Source: Megamerina dolium (lineage: Eukaryota; Arthropoda; Insecta; Diptera; Megamerinidae). From it: DNA of 64,000 bases. The stretch covers positions 96,665,888 through 96,729,887 of the forward strand of contig OY978525.1 in assembly GCA_963854835.1 (NCBI GenBank), given 5' to 3'. This document shows positions 1 to 11,378 of the stretch, piece after piece (position 1 is the first letter of the stretch; every line of letters begins with the position of its first letter). A program made the translations under genes and the position numbers. A model generated the notes under the pieces. That model saw nothing but the letters and a program-made list of their open reading frames with translations, did not search any database and was not told the DNA's origin.

Positions 1-826
1 GAAAATTAATTTCTGGTAAAAATAGTAAAAAATCGCTTCGATAATTTCATTATATAACTATTTGCAACGTCTGAATAGGAAAAAAACATTTGCAGAAATG
101 TATAATGTAAAAATTGATTACTTCGTACGATTTGACAGATTTATTTTCTCCTATTTTTGAATCACTTGAAAACATCACTTTATTAGCAGATGTTTATTTT
201 GATTATATACGATATTTATTATAAAAATCATGCTGAGATTCGCTTTGTTTGGATAGAAGAGACATTGTGCCATAAACGTGACGTGAAATAATGTAAGAAA
301 ATGATATGTTCGATCACAGTTGATTTCTTCCACAAAAAATATAAAAAACATTAATAACAGCATGTCACAAAGCAATACTAAAATGGAATATACTCTTCAT
401 GTGATAGTGTAGGTTGCAAGTCTCGTTGATTACAACCCGAAACCGAATTTGAAATTTCCGAACTTAAAATTTTAGATTTAGCGTTATTGATTCATTTTTT
501 TATGGGTTTGAGGTACAGCGAAAATTTGAGTTTTAGAATTCTTCTTAACCTGGTTCGTATTGTACTCGAAGAGACCTATAACCTCACTGTGAAGAGTACA
601 TACTGTGTAATGTTAAGTCACCGAGTATAACATAACCTACAAGGTAATGCGTCCTTCCTACAAACAGATATGAGATACAATGATACCGAGCAACTTCAAG
701 GCCACAATAATTCCATTCGATGTTAGTTCAGTACGAGTTAAAACAAGTCATCAATTCGAGAGTCAATTAGACCAGAAAAGTGACAATCAGTAATGCTTTT
801 ATATTCCATAAATAAGATTCGAACAT
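1..826. other. AT-rich stretch with no gene seen
   Basis: No open frame with recognisable protein motifs and no clear repeat boundary was seen. Short open frames here look like chance. Confidence 0.5.
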
Positions 827-1172
827 AATAATTTTCCTTTAGTTACTTAGCAAGGCTGGTGTCATATATGGTTGATTGTGAAATTTGTAAACGAAATAAA
901 AACAAAAAAGAAGCAATTCTGCAGGATCTGTGGTAAAAATATTCGTTTATTTAAAATAACTTTTTATTTGTCCTTGCTTTATTTTGCTTAGTTTTGTTTA
1001 TATTTGTAATAATTTGACGTGTAGTTGAAAATTCACAAGCACATTGCAGCATTAATAATAGTGCTGTTTTTTTACTTTGCAACCCTATAACTCAAGTCGC
1101 TTAAAATATAAGCGAGTTCAATGGAACTCGCAAGCTCGCTTATTTTTGTTGTTGCTTTGCGTGCAATTCGAT
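827..1172 (-). repeat. MITE family A fragment
   Basis: This stretch matches the complete MITE-A copy at 9672-10145 in reverse orientation. Shared landmarks are the segment ending in a poly-T block before 'actttgcaaccctataactc' and the 'gcttatttttgttgttgctt' block. It lacks the terminal arm on both sides, so it is an old truncated copy. No coding potential. Confidence 0.7.
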
Positions 1173-1262
1173 AATCTATGGATGTCTCGTTAATTTCATT
1201 GTGACAGTTTTTACTTCACACCTATTGTACAAGAGAATACACAATTTGAAACAATACTAATA

Positions 1263-1783
1263 GCCTAGACAGACGGCAGCCTAATTCCGGATTAACGAGT
1301 TAATTCGAATTAACTCGGGCATTAACTGCAGCTAATCCGCATTAACTCTATTAATTAATTCTCAAAATAAAAGAGGATTAGGGCAATTTGCAATGGCAAC
1401 ATTGCTGAAACTTTTATATTGTGAATTTTACTCGATCCATTTTACAAAATATTAGGTGTGTTCGCAAAAAACTTTCAATTGTTAATTAACAGTATTCAAC
1501 ATGAAAAGCGTTGGCGAACAAATAAATCCAGCTGTCAATTACGAACTGTGATTGTCAATTTACAAGTTTCTGATAGTTTCCAGTTCACGTACTTCTTGTA
1601 GATTTTCTCATATCGAGAGTGACAGATGACAGAAATTGATAGTGATAGTAATGTAAGTGAGCAGACCTAATAAAACAGCAATCAGCCGTTTAGTTAATCC
1701 GAAATACTGCCGTCTGTCAGGTTAATATTTTATTCGGATTAAGTGCGTCGGTAATCCGGATTAACGCTGCCGGTTGTCTAGGC
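1263..1783. mobile_element. MITE family B, copy 1 (TA target duplication)
   Basis: A 521-bp noncoding element with terminal inverted repeats. The left end starts gcctagacagacggcag and the right end finishes ctgccggttgtctaggc; both arms continue into a 'ccggattaac' block. A TA dinucleotide flanks both sides. A second copy of similar length is at 29996-30497 in the same orientation. A TA duplication fits a Tc1/mariner-driven or PIF-like nonautonomous element; the mobilising transposase is unknown. Confidence 0.75.
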
Positions 1784-1785
1784 TA

Positions 1786-2477
1786 TAAGAGAATAATGTG
1801 ACTTGCCTATAAAGTTGATTGTTTAACTACTTGCGCACCAGTCTACTGTGTAAACATTCAAATAAAAACGAAATTGATCTAGTGCAACCTCCTTATTGGT
1901 ACACCTAGGTTTTAAGATTCAACAATGCTTAAAAATAATTGGGGGACATTTGATTTTATTTAACAACTGTTTTTACATAGCATAGCGTAGTAGTAAACGT
2001 TTTTAATCTTCCGTTTTTGCAGAGATATTATTAACGCTATCCAATTGGGTTTCTGAGACACTGATGTTGAATCGATTGTTGACCGACGACCACATATATT
2101 TGGGCATTTAAAAGAGAATTGATATAGTTTCATACATCATATGTGTAGCATTCTCTAGAGGCGGCACTTACTGAGCGTAGGGTACCAAACAGACACAAGC
2201 AACAGTGTGGGTAGAGAAATATGAAATTATAAATAGAAATTATATGCTATACATACACATTCTACATAAAGAAACATAAAGCGAAAAAACCATAATTACG
2301 AATATAACTGCTTCTGATGCCTATTTCTAATATTTTCATACATATAAAAAATATAATTTTAATTTTGGTAACCTACGGGGGGGAAAAATCGTGGCTATAG
2401 TCCGATTTTCTCATTTTGACATTGACATTGTTCTCCATTACTTCAAATTACTTTTTCATTGGTATGAAAAGGTCAGC
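1786..2477. other. Intergenic, nothing recognised
   Basis: AT-rich sequence without recognisable coding or repeat structure. Confidence 0.45.
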
Positions 2478-2489
2478 AGAACGTATGTA

Positions 2490-2860
2490 AAAAAAATAAA
2501 AAAATAAATATGTGGCACTTAAAGCCCCAAAGGACTCATTGGCCGAGCTTCTCTTCCATTACTGTTGTGCGTCTTAAATTTGGACAGTATTAGAAGGGAC
2601 CTACTTATTTTAGCCGGTTCCGAACGGCAGAACACTTGTGACATCACTTTTTCTGAGCTTTGTCACAGAGTTCTTTAAGAAGCTTTTTCATGGCAAGTTG
2701 TTACTGTCGGAAGAATTGCCAATTGCTTGCCGACAGGTGGGTACCATTCGAAAGAAAAATCTATTCGATATTAAATTTGTTATGCATCAGCCGGGGATTG
2801 AACCCACGACCTACAGATCAGAAGGCGAACACACTAACCACTGAGCTACGGCACTACGGT
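2490..2860 (-). mobile_element. tRNA-derived SINE, copy 1
   Basis: A full-length copy, about 370 bp, reading on the - strand. Its 5' end is tRNA-like: an A-box-like tagctcagtggttagtg and a B-box-like ggttcaatcccc, the pattern of an internal RNA polymerase III promoter. The body ends in a short A/T-rich tail (taaataaa type). It is flanked by a 12-bp direct repeat, agaacgtatgta, at 2478-2489 and 2861-2872, as expected for LINE-driven retroposition. Five relatives occur in the window. It is a SINE and not a working tRNA gene, because the tRNA fold is incomplete and the body is long. Confidence 0.85.
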
Positions 2861-2872
2861 AGAACGTATGTA

Positions 2873-5794
2873 TGTTAATTAAAACTAAACCTCCGTAGTT
2901 GATAGTGCAAACAAAAAAAGTTCATTGACTTTTAATATGACTATGACATTGTCACAAATACGGCACACAAATTTATAGGTTAAATATGAAGATTTTTAAC
3001 GTAAAATTGCAAAAATCAGATTAAGACACGACTTGCAGGGCAATCTAAGCGTACAAACAATTAATTGCATATAAAATACAAATGGCGTCAATGAAATAAT
3101 TTATAACTATATAAATATATGAGTAATTTACGATTGACCATATATGTCCATACGTATGAATATGAATAGTAAATAAGGCGCTTTATTTACTTACACAATC
3201 ATACAAATATACAAACTACATATGAAAGTGATGCCACGTTTTCGTTAACGTTAAACGAAATAGTCATTACACATTGAAAATATATGCATGTAGTGAAACA
3301 CTCATGTAGAGCGTACGTATTTCACTTTCAACTAGTCCATGATGTTACTCATTGTCACAAAAAGCCACAGCCGCATGCTATAAATTAATATGTTTTCTTT
3401 TATCCAACTGCCTCTTGCGGAAAATCAGCATTTTAGTGGCTTTAAAATAGCCCACACTAACATCTATCCATACAAGACGACAATATGTGTGGCAAGCAAA
3501 CAAGCAGTGAGTCACGAAAATAAAATAAAAATCATGTAGATTTCATTAAAAGCGACAGCAGCAGCAGCCCCCATAGATGCTTCATATATAGATATGTTTT
3601 TCATCTACACAATGACTTTTTCTCATTTTTTACATGCCTCCTCCTTCCAATGGTAAAAGCATATCACTTGCATATAAACGGCTTTTATATATTACATTGT
3701 ATTTAAACTTCAAAATTAAATAAAGCAGTTTATCTATCTAATAATTTTTCTGTATTGTAGATAGTTAATGAACATACTAGATCCAGCAGTAAGGTCGATG
3801 AATCACACACTTTATGTTACTAACGCCGTGATTGTCATTATAAGCAGGTATAAATGTTTTTTTTTTGCACAAGCACGTAGACACAGCATAATTTAATGGA
3901 AAAAAGAAAATAATTTCCAATTGCACAAGTTCCCTCTGCGCACATCGGCTTTTATCCGCTTCTCATATGTATGCACATAGGAGAGTGTAACTCGTCACAA
4001 CGATATAGTCGCAATGCCGGTTGAAAATCTGCATATTAGAATTGAATGCGAATTCAAAATAATTGCTTTTTATAGAAACAATATGAAATTAACAACTTTT
4101 AAAAACATTCGCCATATTCTGTAATTGACACTTCAGGCTGAAGAAAATTACATATTGCAAAAATGCAATTGAAGGTAGACATCTTATCCGTAAAACAAAA
4201 AAAAGAATCACCAGACGCATGTGTTAGCAGTGTACGGTAAAATATTAATATACACAATCTGAATTTGTCTGCAATGTTTCTCCAAATGAAATAGATGGCA
4301 CTATAATTTCTTTTTTCTCCATATATCTCAAAAATATGTAATATCAAATTTCATTCAAGCACAACCAAATCATTAAATCGCCATAAAATAAAAAAATATT
4401 TCTTACGAATTATAAATAAATTCATCACTATTGTACTTAAATTAAGAAAAATGTTTAAAAGTAATTATTAACATACCATATCGTCTTAATTCGATGAATA
4501 ATAAAATAAAAAATCTTGAAAGCACACAACAGCTCTATTAATCAGACAGCGGAACACGTACAATGTACATACAAAAACCTAATGGCATATATGGACGAAA
4601 TCTCCATATCTATCAGTTACCATTTTCTTCTTTGCGAAAGGGTGTATCCATTTCATTCTCTCCCGTTTCTTGTATGATGAACAGTGTTGCCAGAAGCATT
4701 TGAAAACGTTTCGCAAAATTCGTACTTTTCATTCATTTCACTTTCCATATATTTACTACTAACGTAATTTAATATCCTATGTAATGTAAAATCCCTGGCC
4801 GAGGAGGCATTGTCAAACTAAAGTTAACTTCAAAACTTTCATATTTATATTAGAAATGAGTCAAAAACAAAGCAGCACCTTCTTATTCGTCGGTTAAAGA
4901 CATATAAAATAATGGTGTAGTGTAATATTAAATAAAAAATTCTTTATTCGAAAAAATATCTTATTTCAATTAACAGTAAACATAAGCACAAGCTGTATAT
5001 CTGTCGCTATACGCGTCACGTACTACAAGCTTCTATATGTTCTCTTAATTATTTCGATGAATACACTTCCAAAACGATTTAGTATTGTATATTAAATGAA
5101 ATTTATTTTAAATATTAACACATTTTATTAATTTTTTCTTTTTGAAATATTTTTGTTTAATAGTCCTTTAAATATAAACCTTCTGATAAGTTTTACGAAA
5201 ATTTGTTTTTGATGTTTTCGAGAAAGTATAAATTTAGGCAAAATGTAAACAAATCCTTAAAAACAGATATTAAGACTGGGTACATTGTGTTTGAATGAGT
5301 TTTCAGTAAACTTTAGCTATCCTATTTTACTCGAAATGTGGCATACGAACTAAAAAATATAATTCGAAGACGTGATCTTTTTGTAAACCCTATTAAATAC
5401 CAAATGCGCAAATATACGATTTTACTGTCACCTGGTAACGCTATGAAAGTACAAATATATTCTTATCGATAAATTACGAACAATATTTTTATAAATCGAA
5501 TCAGGGCTGCAATATTTATTGTAATATTAATATCTTATTAGTGATGTCTGTTGTCATTAATAGTATGTTTACACATACGAGATTATCACTCAAATCAAGT
5601 TTCAAAATATTTCCTATATGAAATTTCTACCACCATCATTTAGGAATTTATGCAAATCCTGATAACCTTTTTAGATTTTCCTCTATACAACTCGGTTTTT
5701 TATCGATTATTTCGTGAAGTAGGGAGTAAAATCAAAGCTTGCGTTGATTTGACGTTTAGTTTTGACATCCATCAATCCCTTATGTCGTGGATAT
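2873..5794. other. Long AT-rich intergenic stretch
   Basis: About 2.9 kb with no gene motif and no clear transposon ends. Short open frames (for example near 4.1-4.35 kb) have no recognisable domain and are judged chance. Confidence 0.45.
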
Positions 5795-6227
5795 TGTAAC
5801 GAGTATCGATAGTTGATTACTCATCACTATTGTGACTGACACTATTGGCAGCATCGAAACGAATGTCAACAAAAAGAAATAAGCGATAACCAGAACAAGC
5901 CAACGAGAAAGGAAGAGAAGAACGAGAAGGAAGATTCTGGGGTGTTGCCAACAGAGTATAAATAGAGCCAGTGTTAAGAAGGAAAATCAATCTAATTCCG
6001 AATGTGATTGCGAAAACATTGATATAGAGGCAAAAGTTGCAAGTACATTTAAGTGTTATAGTAAATAGCTGATTGTAAACAGTGTTGATTGTAAATAGAG
6101 ATTATTAAATAAATTGTTGCTGTATATAGTTGTATAAAATAAGTGTTGCAGTGATTATTAACAGAATCCAGTGATCGAACTAGGTAATTCAAATAGAATT
6201 AAACGTTCACAGAATAAAAACGTAACA
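5795..6227 (+). mobile_element. Solo LTR of the gypsy element, + orientation
   Basis: This 433-bp sequence is the reverse complement counterpart of the 437-bp LTRs at 10904-11340 and 16384-16820. It begins tgtaacgagtatcgatag and ends aataaaaacgtaaca. It is flanked on both sides by the 4-bp duplication ATAT (5791-5794 and 6228-6231), as in the complete element. A TATA-box-like tataaatag lies about 160 bp in (near 5957), the likely RNA polymerase II promoter. A solo LTR with intact target duplication indicates LTR-LTR recombination that removed the internal region. Confidence 0.9.
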
Positions 6228-6231
6228 ATAT

Positions 6232-8045
6232 ATTACGATTCAATTGAACTCCAATCATGGCGTTCATTTTGTGTTTCAGCAATTTAGAATGTTGGGTGGT
6301 TACACATGATTGCTGAGACAGAGGTGTAATATTTTATCAAATTAATTGTGCCGCATTAAATTTAAATTAATTTCATAATGGATACCGCGCTGAATGATTT
6401 GATAGAAACAGCAACCATATATGCTGAGAATGTGTATTTTTGGAACTATAATCATAGAAGTGTACTGGGAAAAATAATTGAGTTAATCGAAAAAACGGCA
6501 AAAAAGAAAGTGAGATAAAAAATGGCAAAAAAGATGTACAACGACAACATAACGACATCCGAGCCTTCAAAAATACATAAGGATGACCGATGCGAAATTA
6601 CAGATCACCCTGTGTCTCATTGAAAAGGATATAAAAAAAAAGTGAAACGCCAGTTGGAAATGCAATACCGCCAGATCAACATCTGGCAGTGCTGGTGTCA
6701 ATAGTTGTCAACTCTTTCCTATATTGGCTTCAAAGGGCTGAAATTTTGCGAGGATATCATGTTTTCCTATATCGCCAGCAATTTTAGACAATTGCTGTTG
6801 CATTGCATGTAGGACCTGTTTTCATTTTTCCCGATTAGAATAACTTGGATTTCCCACAAGCGTTCTTTAATTTTTAGCAGAGTAATAAGTTCTTCAGTGA
6901 GAGGTCTGCTCCACGAAAACACCATTTCTAAATAAAATAATAATTTTAAAGCTATACAATTTCTTTGCTTAACGAGAAAATTCTCTCAATCAGTACATAC
7001 TCAGAATATAAAACAAACGCGAATACCTTTTTTAAAGGGAATTTATATAATTATTTTTTAAAATTTAATAAACCTTCGTAGTTGTCAACATAATAAACAT
7101 ATCTGTAGGCAATTCCCGTAAAGCAGTGTTGCATTATTTATAATTTTTTTTCTTACATTTTCTTTTTCTCTATATAAATTGTATATGGCAATACTGATCA
7201 AATTGGTCTGATTGGTGTCGAGAACAGCAATCAGAACTGATTGACATGCATATGATCATTTTTAGAGTTCATTTTTCATTTTGTATTGAAACCAACAACA
7301 AAAATTTTTTTAATTAGCGTTCAATTGATTGGTAATACAACCACGGCATTAAGAATTAAATCTTACTGTGTAAACGGGTGGATTCGTAAATTTCCGTAAT
7401 ATAGTTGTGGTAATCTCTATGTGTAAACGTACTATTAGATTATCTTAGAATTAAAATTGGGCTTTTGGTGATCATATTTTGCGTTCGAAACACGCTGTAT
7501 TCACGTTTTTATAAAAATATACGTAAATGGTTCACTTATTGGGCTCTTTGCTTATACTTATTACATAGAGTTAAAGTATTTAAAATCTCCTTAACCTAAT
7601 TTTAAAATTAATATGTGTATGAGTGTGGCACACTGACCTAAAATTAGTATGCAATTTGAAACTGAAATTCCTCTGATGTCGATTATATCGGCTTTATGTT
7701 ATCAAAATTGGAATGAATTCTAAAACGCTAAAATTTCGTTTTACTTTCGCTATACGTACCCAAAAATTTTTTTATTTTTTATAATCAATATAATGTTAAA
7801 ATAATTAACTATTATAATTATTAGAATTATTAAAAATTTTTATTGTGATCAATAAATGTAATCATCATAAAACTACTCTTTTGGATTGCCTCACCTTTAC
7901 AATAGATGCAAAACGTAACTCTATAGGTATATTATGCTTCGTTTACAATAGGGCGAGCTGCAGGGCGATGTTCGACATTAAGAATGCGGCTGCTGTTAAA
8001 AAGATTTCTCTGCCATGTGTTGGAACTCTGTTTAGAATGACAATA
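6232..8045. other. Intergenic, with one decayed coding fragment
   Basis: No gene is supported. On the - strand from 6925 down to about 6700 a short frame begins MVFSWSRPLTEELITLL and continues, after a frame change, with QQQLSKIAGDIGKHD. This resembles the start of a MADF or Myb/SANT-like domain, often found in transposon accessory proteins, but it is too short and broken to name. Confidence 0.35.
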
Positions 8046-8416
8046 GCTGCGTTCTTTTGCACGCGAGTTGCAAAAGAACACTTGCTTATTTATCGAATTG
8101 CATGCAAAGCAACAACAAAAATAAGCGACGTCGCCTATTTTAAGCGAGTTCAATTGAACTTATATTTTAAGTGACCTAAGTTATAGGGTTGCAAAGTAAA
8201 AAAACAGCACTATTGTGAATTGGCTACTGGAATGTGCTTGGAAAATTTCAACCACATGTCAAATTATTGTAAATATAGCAAAATAATAAGCAAAATAAAG
8301 CAAGTGCAAATAAAAATTTACTTTAAATAAACGTATATATTTACCACAGATTCCGCAGAATTGCTTCTTTTTTGTTTTTATTTCATTTACAGATTTCACG
8401 AACAACCATATATGCC
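8046..8416 (+). repeat. MITE family A fragment
   Basis: Begins with the family terminal arm (gctgcgttcttttgcacgcg) and follows the 9672-10145 copy until the segment before the second arm, where similarity ends. It is a truncated copy. The open frame that runs into it from 7845 is not considered a gene. Confidence 0.75.
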
Positions 8417-8980
8417 ACACATGTATTTTCGACAACAACAATTGGCATGCATTGCCATTCCTTTGTGTAGCGGCAGAGCAATAGCAGAGAAAGGAATGAA
8501 ATTACTACTAGGGGGTTTGCATTCTACTTTTCTTTTTACATTGAATTTCAATAAGTAATATTATATTGTTGATATTTCTGATTGTCTGATATAAGACATC
8601 GGGTGGTTCGATAAAACCTATCACACAAAAGAATAGACAGCACACGCATGTCAATTGTTATTGTCGAAAACACATACTTACGTACATTTTTCCGCATATA
8701 TGTCAACCACGTGACTCTATTCTTTTTTGTGACGACAGAGCAAAAGCAGAGAAAACAACAAAGGAATGAAATTACTATAAGGAGCAACAACAACGTATTT
8801 GCATTCTACTTTTCTATTCCTTTACATTGAATTTCAACAAGTGATAGTACTTGCTGATATTTCTAATTGCTGCTTCAATCAAACGATGCTTTATGCCTTG
8901 CTTTTTTATCAAAATTACTGAAAATTTATAAAATTTATTATTATGATAATGATCATATTTGATAAACACTTTATATATAA
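8417..8980. repeat. Diverged direct duplication
   Basis: Two similar blocks, about 8455-8580 and 8730-8870, share 'aaaggaatgaaattacta', 'tttgcattctacttttct' and 'ttacattgaatttcaa' in the same order. They look like an old tandem or repeat-family duplication. No coding content was recognised. Confidence 0.55.
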
Positions 8981-8982
8981 AA

Positions 8983-9341
8983 ATAAAAATAAATATGTGG
9001 CACTTAAAACCCCAAAGGGCTCATTGGCCGACCTTCTCTTCCATTACTGTTGTGCGTCTTAAATTTGGACAGTATTAGAAGGGACCTACTTATTTTAGCC
9101 GGTTCCGAACGGCAGAACACTTGTGACATCACTTTTTCTGAGCTTTGTCACAGAGTTCTTTAAGAAACTTTTACATGGCAAGTTGTTACTGTCGGAAGAA
9201 TTGGCAATTGCTTGCCGACAGGTGGGTACCATTCGAAAGAAAAATCTTATCGATATTAAATTTGTTATGCATCAGCCTGGGATCGAACCACGACCTACAG
9301 ATCAGAAGGCGAACACACTAACCACTGAGCTACGGCACTAT
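8983..9341 (-). mobile_element. tRNA-derived SINE, copy 2
   Basis: Nearly collinear with copy 1 over the whole length, with A-box and B-box sequences in the tRNA-like 5' end on the - strand and an aaataaaaataaa tail. The B box reads ggttcgatccca here. No clear target duplication was seen. Confidence 0.85.
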
Positions 9342-9671
9342 GCTATGTTAACTTGCAGCATTTTAACTTACAGCATTGCTCTCTTCAAAATCTCTGTATA
9401 CTACAACCCTGTAAAGTGACCCTGGTATTGTAATCAGTGAAAAACTCAAAAGCCGTAGTATTACTCCTTTACGATTAAAAGTGCTCTGGTTAATATTCGT
9501 GTACAACATCAGCTTCTTTTTGTTTTTTTGTTGTCTTGTGAAGTTGTATTTTCCAAATCCAAGAAACAAGAACAAAAAACTAAGATGACGGCAAATATCA
9601 TCACTTGTAAGATTATTTTAACTGTAGCAATTTTGTTAACATGCTTCTGAGTCTTTTAAATTTCTATTGTA

Positions 9672-10145
9672 GCCGCATTCTTTTGCACGCTAGTTGCAAA
9701 AGAACACTGACTTATTTGCCGAACTGCATGCAAAGCAACAACAAAAATAAGCGACATCGTCTATTTTAACCGAGTTGAATTGAACTGGCTTATACTTTAA
9801 TCGACCTGAGTTATAGTGTTGGAAAGTAAAAAAACAGCACTATTGTGAATAGACTATTGGAATATGCTTGGAAATTTCAACAACACGTCAAATTATTGTA
9901 AATATAAACAAAAATAAGAAAAATAAAGCAAGTGCAAATCAAAATTTATTTTAAATAAACGAATATATTTACCACAGATTCCGCAGAATTGTTTCTTTTT
10001 TGTTTTTATTTCATTTATAAATTTCACGAACAACCATATATATCACCAGCGTTGCTAAGTAATTAAAGGGAAAATATATTCAAGTAAAAGGGAAATTAAA
10101 TGCGAGTTGGTGTTCTTTTGCAACTCGGTTACAAAAGAATGCAGC
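9672..10145. mobile_element. MITE family A, complete copy
   Basis: A 474-bp noncoding element with inverted ends of about 36 bp: left gccgcattcttttgcacg, right caaaagaatgcagc. It is flanked by ttgta on both sides (9667-9671 and 10146-10150), suggesting a 5-bp target duplication. Three relatives lie at 827-1172, 8046-8416 and, split by a gypsy element, 10660-17058. No transposase is encoded. Confidence 0.8.
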
Positions 10146-10202
10146 TTGTATGTAAGCTTACTCCAAGCATTATTGTGGGATGCTTAGTCAATTGTTTATG
10201 GA

Positions 10203-10427
10203 TGGTTGGTTATTCATCTCTAATTGTAAATGGTACAAATAATGGTAGCATCGAAACGAATGTCAACAAAAAGAAATAGGCGATAACGAGAAGAAGCCAA
10301 CAAGAAGGAAAGAGAAGAAATTCGACTACGATAAAGGAAGATTCTAGACTGCTGCCACAGTGTATAAATAGGGCTAGTTGTTATATAATAGAATAGAATT
10401 AAACGTTCACAAAATAAAAGCGTAAGA
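10203..10427 (+). repeat. Eroded LTR of the gypsy family
   Basis: Matches the solo LTR at 5795-6227 in the same orientation, with about 200 bp missing internally. It keeps gcatcgaaacgaatgtcaac, the TATA-like gtataaatag and the end block aattaaacgttcac. Older and more diverged than the other LTRs. Confidence 0.75.
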
Positions 10428-10903
10428 ATAATAATAATTGTTGTAATATAAGCGCACTTTTAAGTGCAACCCTGTCACACAAAACACAAACAGTAACACG
10501 CAACTTTAATGATTCTACACACGCATAATAGGCATTGAGAAAGACCCGTTACATCTAATTTCTAAAGAATACGTTATGAACCAGACAAGACATACACATT
10601 GGCGGCATCGACGATAGGATTCCCACATACAAATTTTGTTCATTTAAAATTAGAATATTGCTGCATTCTTTTGTAATCGAGTTGCGAAAGAACACCAACT
10701 CGCATTTAATATCCCTTTTACTTGAATATAATTTCCCTTTAATTACTTAGCAACGCTGGTGATATATATGGTTGTTCGTGAAATTTATAAATGAAATAAA
10801 AACAAAAAAGAAACAATTCTGCGGAATCTGTGGTAAATATATTCGTTTATTTAAAATAAATTTTGATTTGCACTTGCTTTATTTTTCTTATTTTTGTTTA
10901 TAT

Positions 10904-11340
10904 TGTTACGTTTTTATTCTGTGAACGTTTAATTCTATTTGAATTACCTTGTTCGATCACTGGATTCTGTTAATGATAACTGCACCACTTATTTTATACA
11001 ACTATATACAGCAACAATTTATTTAATAATCTCTATTTACAATCAACACTGTTTACAATCAACTATTTACTATAACACTTAAATGTACTAGCAGCTTTTG
11101 CCTCTGTATCAATGTTTTCGCAATCACGTTCGGAATTAGATTGATTTCACTGCTCAACACTGGCTCTATTTATACCCTGTTGGCAACACCCCAGAATCTT
11201 CCTTTATCGAGATTCTTCTCTTCCTTTCTCGTTGGCTTGTTCTGGTTATCGCTTATTTCTTTTTGTTGACATTCGTTTCGATGCTGCCAATAGTGTCAGT
11301 CACAATAGTGATGAGTAATCAACTATCGATACTCGTTACA
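10904..11340 (-). repeat. 3' LTR of the gypsy element
   Basis: 437 bp. On the - strand it begins tgtaacgagtatcg and ends aaacgtaaca. It differs from the 5' LTR by one base near 10983 and one near 11177. It contains the TATA-like tataaatag. Confidence 0.93.
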
Positions 11341-11353
11341 CTGCCCTCCTCTT
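11341..11353 (-). other. Polypurine tract
   Basis: On the - strand aagaggagggcag abuts the 3' LTR, the expected place and composition for the plus-strand primer of reverse transcription. Confidence 0.8.
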
Positions 11354-11378
11354 AACCTTGTTCGTCCCGAACAAGTTT

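Noticed and set aside
2638..2878. Open frames of 68-72 residues, similar to one at 9123-9419
   Set aside because: They are translations of the SINE body, not genes.
7845..8174. 109-residue open frame
   Set aside because: It runs into a MITE-A fragment, has no domain, and has an overlapping antisense open frame of similar quality.
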